The notes: generated by a model from the sequence alone, not told the origin. Shown: positions 1-10,507, counted from the first letter of the stretch. The stretch is 64,000 bases of DNA from Vitis vinifera (GCF_030704535.1 NC_081822.1:8102501-8166500); one strand, 5' to 3'. Made by a program: numbers and translations.

Positions 1-7
1 AGAAACG

Positions 8-94
8 ATGCCTGCACCATTGGTCTTGCTTATTCTCAATCTGCTTCTATCTTCCCCAATTTCGTCAGCTACTGTTTCCACTTGGAGTGCTTAG
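8..94 (+). pseudogene. RLK signal-peptide remnant, copy 1
   Basis: This is the start of an RLK gene cut off after its signal peptide. It reads 28 codons from an ATG (Met-Pro-Ala-Pro, a Leu-rich core, then SSATVSTWSA) and stops at TAG (92-94). It is clearly related at DNA level to the first codons of the A genes but more diverged than they are from each other, so it comes from another paralogue. Straight after it comes a copied piece of A-gene upstream sequence. The same remnant recurs at 16734, which marks it as part of the duplicated unit. It is not expected to be functional. Confidence 0.6.
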
Positions 95-581
95 GAGCCA
101 AAATCTGACCCGCGGTTGAAAGGAAAATGCACAATTATTGAAGTGGACAAAGACTTTTGACCTCATTTGTGGAAGCTAGTCGTTTTTTCAAAGATGAGGC
201 CGGAGCTTGGAACCTGGGGCATTCATGTTCCATCATCATCATTAATATTATTGCAAGTAGCTTTCCTCTTTCCATGGGAATTTCTACACTCCATACAAGT
301 CAAGAGCGACTTTGTCTTTCTAGAATCATTAATATTATTCCAAGTGGCCCATTCAAAGGGAAAAGAGCACATAGAGAAAAAATTGAATCCAAACTTAATA
401 CATTGAATTTAAAATAATAAATATGTTATGTGGTTTTACATTAAATATATAAGTTTTATTTTTTTAAATGATATGGACACTATGTTTAATGTAAGACTAT
501 ATAAAATTTAAATATTATTTTTAATAATATGAAGTCAAGCTAGTCCTTGAGGTTGGATGCATCTCTGATCTCTTTGCAGCA
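95..581. repeat. Copied fragment of A-gene upstream DNA
   Basis: From 95 to about 345 the sequence parallels the region just upstream of the A genes (compare 3624-3840): the same 'cggttgaaaggaaaatgcacaatt' context, the ATCATCATCAT tract, the CCATGGGAATTTCTAC segment and the GTCAAGAGCGACTTTGTC segment. It then runs into AT-rich DNA instead of a gene. Short open frames here are not convincing genes. A shorter relative is at 16820-17030. Confidence 0.6.
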
Positions 582-2135
582 TCAAATAAAATACTTGACG
601 GTGGCATGTTGTGTTGGACCCTTGTAGTTGTTGGTTGTGCAGGGCGGATCAACTTGATTAGCTTTTGTAGCAGATTGTAAGCGTGGCTCTCAAAATCTTA
701 AGGGACAGAAATGAAATTTACTCTAATAATATATATAGACACATAAAGATAAAAAATATACTATTATCCTTTTTTCATATAGTATTGTATCTTGTTTAGA
801 ATACATAATCACTCTAAGTAATTGTATTACCCAATAAATTATACCTAGTTTTAGTGACGGAACCAACAATTTGATCTAAGGGTGGCGACTTTTAATACAT
901 ATATGGATTTAGCCCAATAGTCAAGACTTATTATTGTTGAGGGAGACATTATTAGTTTTGAGTTTAAATCCTCCTATTGTAAGAATTGAATCTTTTATTT
1001 TCTAACATTTTCACAAGGGGAGATGGCTCCCCTAGGCCCTACTTGGCTCAGGCCGGTGCCGAGTTTATTGATTGATGGTGTTTGAATCTATTTATTTTTT
1101 ATTCTTAACATTTTCAAGGGGTAGGTGCCCTTAGGCCCAATCTAGTTCTACTAGTATCTATTTTATTGATCGATGGTGTTTGAATATATTCTTTATAAAA
1201 ATTTTCTATTTTTTATTTTAGTTAATATTTTATTTAAATTATTAAGTTAGTTTTAAACTGCATGCATTATTAATTTATTGCATCAAGTACAATAAAATAA
1301 GAAAATAATATACTCTATCCCACTAAATAAGTTCATTCAACGGTATTTCAAAAAGTAATTTTCAAATGATATAAGGAAGTTACAAAATTACACCCAAAAA
1401 AAATTCTCTTTCAGTTAAATTATATCTTATATTTAATTATTACTAAAAATAGAATATTTAATTGTACTTTTATTCATACCCCATATTATTATAATGGATG
1501 ATAAGTCGGTATAGGTAGATTAATACTATGATTGGTTTCAAAAAAACTATTAAGAAAAGAAAAAAAATATTAAAAAAAAAAGGTTTTTAATATCTTATTT
1601 TAGTATGAAAAATAAAAAATAAGATATAATTAAAATTAATTAAAAACTTATATATTTTTAAATTATTTGATATTGACATAAAAAAAAGTATATTAACTTG
1701 AATGAGTTTAAGATAGTATATAAAATAATTTATCAGCTTTTAATCTTTTTTTTTCTTTTACTTTTACATTATACTTAAAAAGATATATAAATGGAGAAAA
1801 AAATATACTAAATAAAATAAATTTATCTATATATAAAAATAATTTATTAATTTAAAATCTATTTTTATTTCCTTTAACTTTTCTTTCCTTTTCTTTTTTT
1901 TTTTTCTTATATTTCTTTTTCCATATTTTCCAAATACTTCACATATTGCTCCACTCCCAATTTTTTTCCCTCCCCTCAAAATTTCAAAACCAAACATAAA
2001 ATACAAACACAAGTGTAAAGTTTGTATCTTTGTGAAACTCATGTAATCTTGACCATAGGAACCTTCCCACACAATTAATTTCCTACAAAGGAAGGTGGCA
2101 ACATGTCATTGGGTGAGTGTCTTAGGAGACAAAAT
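582..2135. repeat. A-unit upstream block, copy 1
   Basis: This AT-rich block of about 1.55 kb recurs upstream of A2 (17167-18656), A3 (32083-33653) and in part A4 (54575-55061 plus 56697 onward). It contains a SINE-like stretch (about 900-1075) and an internal near-repeat of about 105 bp ('ttattgattgatggtg', near 1060 and 1165). No credible coding frame is present; the frame at 1827-2072 on the minus strand is low-complexity Lys-rich sequence. It ends at the insertion point of the 2136-3623 element. Confidence 0.65.
900..1075 (+). repeat. Possible tRNA-derived SINE relic
   Basis: TAGCCCAATAG (910-920) resembles a Pol III A box and GAGTTTAAATCC (960-971) resembles a B box about 40 bp further on. 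The copy at about 32400 is closer to consensus in both (TAGCTCAATAG, GAGTTCAAATTC). A third copy is near 17490. There is no clear 3' tail or target duplication. All three lie inside the duplicated block, so they are one ancestral insertion at most. Confidence 0.35.
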
Positions 2136-3623
2136 GGGCTTTTTTAGCTTTTGTAGCAGTTTTAAAAAATAATTATTAAAAAATGGTAGTTGAGAAAATA
2201 TTGATAGATCTACGGTAATTTTGGTCATGTGGAAGGTGTCTTTTGAAGAGAAGAGACACATTCCACAATTTTCAAAATCACGAAAGAATTGAATTTAAGA
2301 TAAAGGTCTCTTGAAAAGACACTTTTCATATGGCAAAAAATCCAATATGCATTAAAGGTATCTCTTGAAGAGACACCTTCCATAATTTGACAAATTTGAA
2401 TGTCTCATGATTTTAAAACTAAAGATATCTCTTGAAGAGACATGACCTTTTACGATTCCTAAAAATTTTAATTTATACAAAATGTGTCACTTGAAGAGAC
2501 ACTTTCCACAATTCCACAAATTCCAACATATACTAAAAATTGTAGAAATGATTTTAAAGTGAAAAATGTCTCTCTTCAACATAAATTCGAAATTTTCTAC
2601 TGTGTATGAAAAATCGGGTTTATACCAAAAGTGTCTCTTCAAGAAACACTTTCCACCAGAAAATTAGATTTATACTAAGGTATCTCTTGAAAAGACACTT
2701 TCCACAATTCCACAAAATTCAATATATATTAAAAATTGTAGAAATGATTTTAAAGTGAAAAATGCCTCTCTTCAACATAAATTCGAAATTTTCTACTGTG
2801 TATGAAAAATCGGGTTTATACCGAAAGTATCTCTTTAAGGGACACTTTTCACCAAAAAATTGGATTTATACTAAGGTGTCTCTTGAAAAGACACTTTCCA
2901 CAATTCCACAAAATCCAATATATATTAAAAATTGTAGAAATGATTTTAAAGTGAAAAATGTCTCTCTTCAACATAAATTTGAAATTTTCTACTATGTATG
3001 AAAAATCGGGTTTATACCGAAAGTGTCTCTTTAAGAGACACTTTCCACAATTTTCATACATAGTAGAAAATTTCGAATTTATGTTGAAGAGGGATATCTT
3101 TAACTTTAAAATCATTTCTACAATTTTTAATACATATTGGATTTTGTGAAATTGTGGAAAATGTCTTTTCAAGAGATACCTTTAGTATATATCGGAATTT
3201 GTGGAACTATGGAAAGTGTCTTTTTAAGTGATACCTTTTGTATAAATTAAAATTTTTAAGAATTGTAGAAAGTGTCTCTTCAAAAGACTTCTTTAGCTTT
3301 AAAATCATGAGACATTCAAATTTTTCAAATTATGGAAGGTATCTCTTGGAAAAGACACCTTTAATGCATATTAGATTTTTTATCATGTGGAAAATATCTT
3401 TTCAAGAGACACCTTTAATATAAATCCAATTTTCTGAAATTATAGAAAATGTCTCTTCAAGAAATACTTTTAATTTAAATTCAATTCTTTCATAATTTTA
3501 AAAATGGAAGGTATCTATTCAAAAGACACCTTCCATGTAGCGTTGTAGATATATCAATATTTTTCTAACTACCATTTTTTAATAATTATTTTTTAAAATT
3601 GCTGCAAAAGTTAAAAAGGCCCC
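2136..3623. mobile_element. TIR/foldback element with palindrome array (element 1)
   Basis: This 1.49-kb insertion sits between the upstream block and the A1 promoter. The left end (GGGCTTTTTTAGC) and the right end (TTAAAAAGGCCCC) are inverted copies, and the match runs for about 100 bp through 'aaataattattaaaaaatgg'. The inside holds about 21 short palindromes with a core like GTGTCTCTTGAAGAGACAC, roughly every 60 bp, so the whole element can fold into a long hairpin. The A2 site at about 18650 and the A3 site lack it; compared with them, two bases (CT) are missing and no target duplication is visible. No transposase is encoded. Frames inside it are palindrome artefacts. I read it as a non-autonomous element, probably Mutator-like by its long TIRs, but the missing duplication leaves the class open. 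Confidence 0.75.
2535..3030. repeat. 196-bp tandem repeats inside element 1
   Basis: The motif AAAAATTGTAGAAATG starts at 2535, 2731 and 2927, exactly 196 bp apart each time. About 2.5 copies are present, each carrying several of the palindromes. They lie only in the left arm, which makes the foldback asymmetric around about 3030. Confidence 0.8.
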
Positions 3624-3937
3624 GACCGGCGGTTGAAGGGAAAATGCACAATTATTGAAGTGGAAGGAGACTTTTAACCTTGTCTGTGGAAGCTGGGTCG
3701 TTTTCAAAACACGAGGCTGCAGCTTGGAACCTGGGGCATTCATATTCCATCATCATCATTGTTAACATTTTTATTCCATCTAGCTTTCATCTTCCCATGG
3801 GAATTTCTACCATCCGCACAAGTCAAGAGCGACTTCGTCTTTTCCATAAATATTAGTATTATTTGTGTGCTCCTTCCCAGAATTTGATTCAAGCTCAGCA
3901 TTACGGCCTTTTCAACTGATCCAATTTCATAGATCAC
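3624..3937 (+). promoter_or_regulatory. A1 proximal promoter and 5' UTR
   Basis: About 314 bp conserved upstream of all four A genes, and all that remains between element 1 and the A1 ATG. A TATA-like ATAAATAT is at 3846-3853, about 85 bp before the ATG. A W-box core (TTGACT on the minus strand) is at 3821-3826, a WRKY-type site. The same pair is kept in A2 (18857-18862, 18882-18889), A3 (33837-33842, 33862-33869) and A4 (56905-56910, 56930-56937). The conservation is partly just recent duplication, so regulation is inferred. Confidence 0.45.
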
Positions 3938-6343
3938 ATGGATGCGCCAGTTCTTTTGCTTCTTCTCACTCTGCTTCTATCTTCTCCACTTCCATCGTCC
4001 ACCCTCGACAGTTTGAGTCAAGGCTCATCCCTCTCAGTTGGGAAGCCTGAACAAGTTTTGATTTCACAAAGTGGAATCTTCTCAGCTGGCTTCTACCCCG
4101 TCGGTGATAATGCTTATTGTCTTGCCATATGGTTCACCAAACCATCCTACGAAGGCAAACATATCGTTGTTTGGATGGCAAACCGAAACCAACCAGTTAA
4201 TGGGAATTTCTCAAAGCTTTCCCTGCTAAAAAGTGGTGATCTTATCTTAACAGATGCTGGGCGGTTCATAGTTTGGACCATAAAGAGGGTTGGGATTTCT
4301 CCGGTGCAATTACACCTCTTCAACACTGGTAACCTTGTGCTGCGTACCTCGGATGGTGTTATTCAATGGCAAAGTTTCGATTCACCAACAGATACCCTTC
4401 TCCCTCACCAACCACTCACCAGAAATACGAGGCTTGTCTCTTCAAGAACCAAAACCAACTTTTTCCCAGGGTTTTATTATTTCTATTTTGACAACAATAA
4501 TGTCCTCATTCTTGTCTTCGATGGGCCAGACGCTTCAAGCATTTACTGGCCCCCATCGTGGATGGAAAACTGGCAGGCGGGAAGATCGGCATACAACAGC
4601 AGCAGAATTGCATTACTAGATTACTTTGGCTGTTTTTCCTCAACCGACGATTTTGGGTTTCAGTCCTCGGATTTTGGTGAGAAAGTCCAAAGAAGATTGA
4701 CCCTGGATATTGATGGCAACTTACGATTATACAGTTTTGAGGAAGGGAGAAATAAGTGGGTTGTTACTTGGCAAGCCATCACGCTACAATGCAACATCCA
4801 TGGAATATGCGGACCCAACAGTATTTGTACCTATGTGCCTGGTTCTGGGAGTGGAAGGAGATGCTCTTGCATACCTGGATATGAGATGAAAAATCGCACT
4901 GACCGAACTTATGGATGCATACCAAAATTCAATCTTTCTTGCGACTCACAGAAGGTTGGTTTCCTCCTACTCCCACACGTTGACTTCTACGGCTATGATT
5001 ATGGCTATTACCCTAATTACACCTTAAAGATGTGTGAAAAACTGTGCTTGGAAATATGTGGCTGCATAGGATTTCAATACAGCTATACTTCGGATGTTTA
5101 TAAATGTAATCCTAAGCGGCTGTTGCTCAACGGATACCGCTCGCCTAGTTTTGTAGGACATATATATCTAAAATTGCCTAAAGCTAGTCTTCTTTCCTAT
5201 GAAAAACCGGTTAAGGAATTCATGTTAGATTGCTCAGGCAACCGCTCAGAGCAGCTAGTAAAATCTTATGCAAAAGCCCACGAAAATGAAGTGTTATTAA
5301 AGTTCATCCTCTGGTTTGCGTGCGCAATTGGAGCAGTTGAGATGGTTTGCATCTGTATGGTGTGGTGTTTCTTGATGAAGGCCCAGCAAAACACCAGTAC
5401 AGATCCTCCAGGCTACATTTTAGCTGCCACGGGATTCAGAAAATTCACCTATACTGAGCTGAAGAAAGCAACACGGGGTTTCAGCGAGGAGATTGGAAGA
5501 GGAGGAGGTGGGGTTGTATATAAAGGTGTCTTGTCAGACCACCGAGTGGCAGCCATCAAGCAGCTCAGTGGAGCTAACCAAGGAGAATCTGAATTCTTGG
5601 CAGAAGTAAGTACCATTGGGAGGTTTAACCACATGAACTTGATAGAGATGTGGGGTTATTGCTTTGTGGGGAAGCACAGGCTCTTGGTTTATGAATACAT
5701 GGAGCATGGATCACTAGCACAAAACCTCACTTCCAATACACTTGATTGGCAGAAGAGGTTCGATATTGCGGTGGGCACAGCAAAAGGCCTGGCTTATTTA
5801 CACGAAGAGTGCTTGGAGTGGGTTCTACACTGCGATGTGAAGCCTCAAAACATACTCCTAGACGTTAATTGTCAGCCAAAAGTGGCAGACTTCGGCCTGT
5901 CAAAGTTACAGAACAGAGGAGGAATCAACAATTCGAGATTGTCGAGGATCAGAGGAACAAGAGGTTACATGGCTCCAGAATGGGTTTTGAACCTCCCCAT
6001 CACCTCCAAAGTAGACGTTTATAGCTATGGTATTGTGGTTCTGGAGATGGTTACCGGCCGAAGGAGTGCTTCAATGGCCATCCACGGTACAGATGGCATA
6101 GGGGAACGTCAGAGTTTGGTGGCATGGGTGAAAGGGAAGATGAATGGAGCAACTGCAGTTGCTTCGTGGATGAAAGAAATCCTAGACCCGTCGATGGAAG
6201 GCGAATATGACATGGGTGAGATGGAAATTCTAGTAGCAGTGGCTTTGCAATGTGTGGAATTGGACAAGGATGAAAGACCCACCATGAGTCACGTGGTCGA
6301 GACGCTTCTCCGCCCTGAACGTGGAAACAATCTTCACTACTAA
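3938..6343 (+). CDS. A1: G-type lectin S-receptor-like Ser/Thr kinase (ZmPK1-like)
   Basis: This intronless gene encodes an 801-residue single-pass plasma-membrane receptor kinase. Domains: signal peptide about 1-22; bulb-type lectin about 40-155; S-locus glycoprotein region about 200-280; EGF-like Cys cluster 285-327; PAN-like about 335-415; membrane span about 453-480; kinase about 518-790. Kinase landmarks are the Gly-rich loop GRGGGG (520-525), Lys541, HCD at 631-633, Asn638, DFG at 651-653 and APE at 679-681. HCD in place of HRD makes it a non-RD kinase. The start is the first ATG before a hydrophobic signal and is shared by all A copies. A1 differs from A2-A4 by one extra Leu in the membrane span (453) and by F563, V577, C645 and H785 at otherwise constant kinase positions. 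It is bracketed by two palindrome-array elements. Its ligand is unknown. Confidence 0.93.
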   Translation: MDAPVLLLLLTLLLSSPLPSSTLDSLSQGSSLSVGKPEQVLISQSGIFSAGFYPVGDNAYCLAIWFTKPSYEGKHIVVWMANRNQPVNGNFSKLSLLKSGDLILTDAGRFIVWTIKRVGISPVQLHLFNTGNLVLRTSDGVIQWQSFDSPTDTLLPHQPLTRNTRLVSSRTKTNFFPGFYYFYFDNNNVLILVFDGPDASSIYWPPSWMENWQAGRSAYNSSRIALLDYFGCFSSTDDFGFQSSDFGEKVQRRLTLDIDGNLRLYSFEEGRNKWVVTWQAITLQCNIHGICGPNSICTYVPGSGSGRRCSCIPGYEMKNRTDRTYGCIPKFNLSCDSQKVGFLLLPHVDFYGYDYGYYPNYTLKMCEKLCLEICGCIGFQYSYTSDVYKCNPKRLLLNGYRSPSFVGHIYLKLPKASLLSYEKPVKEFMLDCSGNRSEQLVKSYAKAHENEVLLKFILWFACAIGAVEMVCICMVWCFLMKAQQNTSTDPPGYILAATGFRKFTYTELKKATRGFSEEIGRGGGGVVYKGVLSDHRVAAIKQLSGANQGESEFLAEVSTIGRFNHMNLIEMWGYCFVGKHRLLVYEYMEHGSLAQNLTSNTLDWQKRFDIAVGTAKGLAYLHEECLEWVLHCDVKPQNILLDVNCQPKVADFGLSKLQNRGGINNSRLSRIRGTRGYMAPEWVLNLPITSKVDVYSYGIVVLEMVTGRRSASMAIHGTDGIGERQSLVAWVKGKMNGATAVASWMKEILDPSMEGEYDMGEMEILVAVALQCVELDKDERPTMSHVVETLLRPERGNNLHY

Positions 6344-6387
6344 TAAATTAATGCCTCGTATGGGGCCCAAGTGAGGTGGCTTTCTGT

Positions 6388-7428
6388 CTTTTCTCAATAG
6401 TACAGTAATTTAAAAAAATTATGCTTAAATTATTGTAGTAGAAGAAGTTATTACAAATATATGGTAGTTTTTGCCACATAGGAGAGAGGAGAGAGGGTGA
6501 GAGGGTGAGAGAGGAGAGAGGAGAGAGGGTGAGAGAGAGGAGAGAGGAGAGAGGGTGAACGGATAAATTTTTTTAAAAAAGGGAACTCGTCTCTTAAAGA
6601 GACGAGTTCCATGAAAAAAAAAATCCTATTTACTCAAGGGAACTCGTCTTTTCAAGAGACAAGTTCCATGAAAAAAGACAAGGGAAAGACGAGTTCCCAG
6701 GGAAAAATAATATTTTTTTTTTTAAATTATTTTTTATTTAAAAAAAATCCTAAATTAAATTTAAAAAAAAAAAATTTTCTAAAGGGAACTCGTCTCTTTG
6801 GGAAATTTTTTTTTTTTTAAATATATTTTTTATTTAAAAAAAAACCCAAATTAAAAAAAAAAATTCCTAAAGGGAATTCGTCTTTTCAAAAGACAAGTTC
6901 CCATGTAAAAAAATTTTTTTTTTTTTAAATATATATATATTTTTTTAAAAAAATTTCCTAAAGGGAACTCGTCTCTTGAAGAGACGAGTTCCATGGGAAA
7001 AAAAATATTTTTTTTTTAAAATATATTTTTTGTTTTAAAAAAAATCTCAAATTAAAAAAAATAAAAAAAAATCGAAGAGACGAGAAAAAAAATATTTTTT
7101 TTTAAAATATAAGAGACGAGTTCCCTTTAGGAATTTTTTTTTTTTAATTTGGGATTTTTTTTAAATAAAAAATATATTTTAAAAAAAATATTTTTTTTTT
7201 CCTATGGGAACTCGTCTCTTCAAGAGACGAGTTCCCTTTAGGAATTTTTTTTTAAATATATATATTTTAAAAAAATATATATATATTTTTTTACATGAGA
7301 ACTCGTCTCTTCAAGAGACGAGTTCCCTTTAGGAATTGTTTTTTTTTTTTAATTTATTTAATATATATTTAAAAAAAAAAATTTTACATGGGAACTCGTC
7401 TCTTGAAGAGACGAGTCCCTTTGGAATT

Positions 7429-7463
<35 letters not shown>

Positions 7464-8664
7464 TTGGGATTTTTTTTAATAAAAAATATATTTAAAAATA
7501 TATATATTTTTTTCCCATGGGAACTTGTCTCTTGAGTTCCCTTTAGGAATTTTTTTTTTAAATATATATATTTTAAAAAAAAAAATATTTTTTTTTACAT
7601 GGGAACTTGTCTCTTCAAGAAACGAGTTCCCTTTAGGAATTTTGAGGAATTGTTTTTTTTTTTAATATATATATTTAAAAAAAAATAAAGAGACGAGTTC
7701 CTTTTGGAATTGTTTTTTTTTTTTTTTTTTTTTAATTTGGGATTTTTTTAAATAAAAAATATATATTTTTTTAAAAAAAAAATTTTCCCAAAGGGAACTC
7801 GTCTCTTGAAGAGACGAGTTCCCTTTAGGAATTTTTTTATTTTATTTTTTTTAATTTGGGAACTTTTTTTAAATAAAAAATATATTTAAAAAAAAATATT
7901 TTTTTTCATATGGGAACTCGTCTCTTCAGACGAGTTCCCTTTAGGAATTTTTTTTTTTAAATATATATATATTTTTTTAAAAAAAATATTTTTTTTACAT
8001 GGAAACTCGTCTCTTGAAGAGATGAGTTCCATTTAGGATTTTTTTTTAAATAAAAAATATATTTAAAAAAAATATTTTTTTTTCCCATGGGAACTCATCT
8101 CTTGAAGAGACGAGTTCCTTTTAGGAAATTTTTTTTTTTTAATTTGGGATTTTTTTAAAATAAAAAATATATTTAAAAAAAATATTTTTTTTCCCATGGG
8201 AACTAGTTCCCTTTAGTTCCAAATTGTTTTTTTTTTTTTTTAATTTGTGAATTTTTAAAAAAAATATATATATATTTTTTTAATGAGAACTCATCTATTG
8301 AAGAAACGAGTTTCCTTGAAGAATTGTCTTTTTTTTTTTTTTTTTTAATTTGAGAATTTTTTTAAAAATATATATATATATATTTTTTCATGGAACTCGT
8401 CTCTTGAAGAGACGAGTTCCCTTGAGTAAATGGGGAATTTTCTTTAAAAAAAATATATTTTTTTTTTCATGGAACTCGTCTCGTCTCTTGAAGAGACGAG
8501 TTCCCTTTTTTAAAAAAATTTATCCGTTCACCCTCTCTCCTCTCTCCTCTCTCCTTTCTCCTCTCTCCTATGTGGCAAAAACTACCATATATTTGTAATA
8601 ACTTCTTCTACTACAATAATTTAAGCATAACTTTTTAAAATTACTGTACTATTGAGAAAAGTCC
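6388..8664. mobile_element. Mutator-like TIR element with palindrome array (element 2)
   Basis: This 2.28-kb insertion begins 44 bp after the A1 stop codon. It is flanked by a 9-bp direct repeat GCTTTCTGT (6379-6387 and 8665-8673); the empty sites after A2 (about 21411), A3 and A4 carry that 9-mer once. A 9-bp duplication with long TIRs is the Mutator-like (MULE) signature. The TIR runs about 200 bp: an outer 95 bp (CTTTTCTCAATAG against CTATTGAGAAAAG), then a GAGAGAGGGTGA-type simple repeat, then AACGGATAAATTT. The right end has three extra bases (TCC) with no partner on the left. No transposase or captured gene is present, so it is non-autonomous. Confidence 0.85.
6585..8512. repeat. Array of about 22 GGGAACTCGTCTCTT palindromes
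   Basis: The inside of element 2 is a string of near-perfect 31-bp palindromes: GGGAACTCGTCTCTT and its inverse joined at a central G or C. They are spaced about 90 bp apart by A-tracts, T-tracts and AT-rich filler. Well-preserved examples start near 6963, 7207, 7300, 7391, 7795, 8393 and 8475; others are half units or carry mismatches. The filler also reads as inverted repeats (ATTTTTTATTT against AAATAAAAAAT), so each module and the whole array can fold. Confidence 0.88.
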
Positions 8665-8673
8665 GCTTTCTGT

Positions 8674-10507
8674 ACCTGTTCCGCCCATTTATGATATTTG
8701 TAAAAGAACAGAGTAATTTTAAGTAGAATAATTGAGAAGCCAAATCTTTTGATACAACATACAATATAATTATATTGAAGTGTAAAAAGATACAACTTGG
8801 TTGTAAGTTTTAATCTCAACCTTCTCAAATGTTAAGCAAAAAATTATTTAATTTTTTTTTAAAACAAATCTTTAATATTATGTCACTGTATTAAAGTATT
8901 TCTTAAGAGGTAACTTGATTACCAAAAGTTGATATTATTTTTTAATTCAAATTTATAATTATAATTTATAAATAAATTTTTAATTATTATAAAATACAAA
9001 ACTTCTTACTTGATCAATTAGAATGGATGATCATTTATTCCCTTATATCTCTTCAATATTGTTGCTACCCACGTGCCTATTTTATATAAGATAAAGATTT
9101 TACTAATAAATATTACATAGAATTTTGTTCCCAATATCTGTCCTTCATTGCTTAGGAAATTTTGATGAATGTGAAAGGGAAATGGAAAATTGTGGGTCAC
9201 CATATAACATAGAAGGACAAAAATGGCATTTTATTGGTCTTGCATAGATGGAGGTGGAAATGGGGCAACACATCAAATCTGACATGGTGGATGACATGTA
9301 AAATACAATATTAAATAATGATTGAAAATGAAATGAATCGAGTCACCCAGCAAAAGTCTATTTTCAAGTATTTCATTAGATTTTTTTTTTTCAACCCAGG
9401 ACCTCTTTCTGTAAATTTATTATTAAAAATATTTTAATCCCTAACTTTTTGTGAGTGTCTTTTCGTAAACCTGTTGACCTAAACTAATTGAGGTTATGTT
9501 TGGCTTTCCCAAAAGAAACAAAAATACTAAAAATATAATGTTTTTTCTCTTATTTATATATTTTTAAATTATTTAATCTAAAACAATGAAAGGTAAATAA
9601 AATTTTATAAAAATAATTTATTAATTTTAAATTCTTATTTTATTTTTATTCATTTGACATACCTTCGATAATTAGTATAAAATTAATATAAATGTTTCAT
9701 ATATAATCAGTTTACATACAATATATATTATGTACAAACTTGAACATAATGAATGAGATAGTGTATGTGCATAAAGAATGTACGTTAGTGCATTGGTGTA
9801 AAATTCAATAAAGTGTTTTATACATATTTTGTACAACTAGTATACACCCTTTGTACATTGTTAACAAGGGAAAAAAAAAATAGATAGAAGTGTAAGAGTA
9901 AAATCAATGTATTCGTTTCGTTTGAATCAAACAAGAAAATTGAAAGAAAATATTTAAAATATATTTATGATAGGGGCCTTGAAGTGTATCTCGTTGGCAA
10001 TGCATATCTTTTATTGATCAAACACTTTTTTTGCTTAGCAAAGAGGTAGAAAATGTTTTTCAATGATTTGACATGAAATTCAAATAAGAAAACAAAATGT
10101 TAACAAATAATTTCAATTACTGAAAAATAATATTTGCAAACATTCATTCTTGATAGTTGATTGGATTTTATAATACTCGGATGAAAAACATATATAATGT
10201 GAAACCTTGGACTCATTTCACAGTCAATTTCTTTAAATTTTAATATTACAAACTAAACATTTGTACAAATGGTACAAGTTAGTATCTTTTTATGTAATTA
10301 ATTATTGTGAAGACATTTTATCTTTTTCATTTACCCAAGAATAATCATACTAATATAAACAAATAATTTTGATCATGCACAGATAAATATTCTTCTTCTT
10401 CGCTCTATCTCATGTGGTTGGATTTGGAGCATGGACCGTTTGTATTATTCAATTGTGGAAGACCAATTTCAATGAGTTGAAAGACCAATGGGCCATGGGG
10501 AGCAATG
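8674..10507. other. A1 3' flank, no gene seen
   Basis: AT-rich DNA that aligns with the A2 3' flank from about 21420 to 23504, with small indels. No coding frame is supported. The match stops abruptly after GGGGAGCAATG (about 10507). In the A2 and A3 units the flank goes on to a B gene; here a retrotransposon fragment follows, so this unit has lost, or never had, its B partner. Confidence 0.7.

Noticed and set aside
2762-3172. Overlapping frames on both strands with similar peptides
   Set aside because: They result from the palindromic structure of element 1; both strands read alike.
2127-3632. A 9-bp target duplication for element 1
   Set aside because: The flanks (AGACAAAAT and GACCGGCGG) do not match, so none can be claimed.
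3865-4050. Frame overlapping the start of A1, kept in all A copies
   Set aside because: It begins at a GTG, not an ATG, and its conservation follows from the overlapping real gene and recent duplication.
6585-8512. Regularly spaced palindromes resembling a CRISPR array
   Set aside because: This is plant nuclear DNA, the spacers are AT-rich filler that itself repeats, and the array lies between MULE-type TIRs with a 9-bp duplication.
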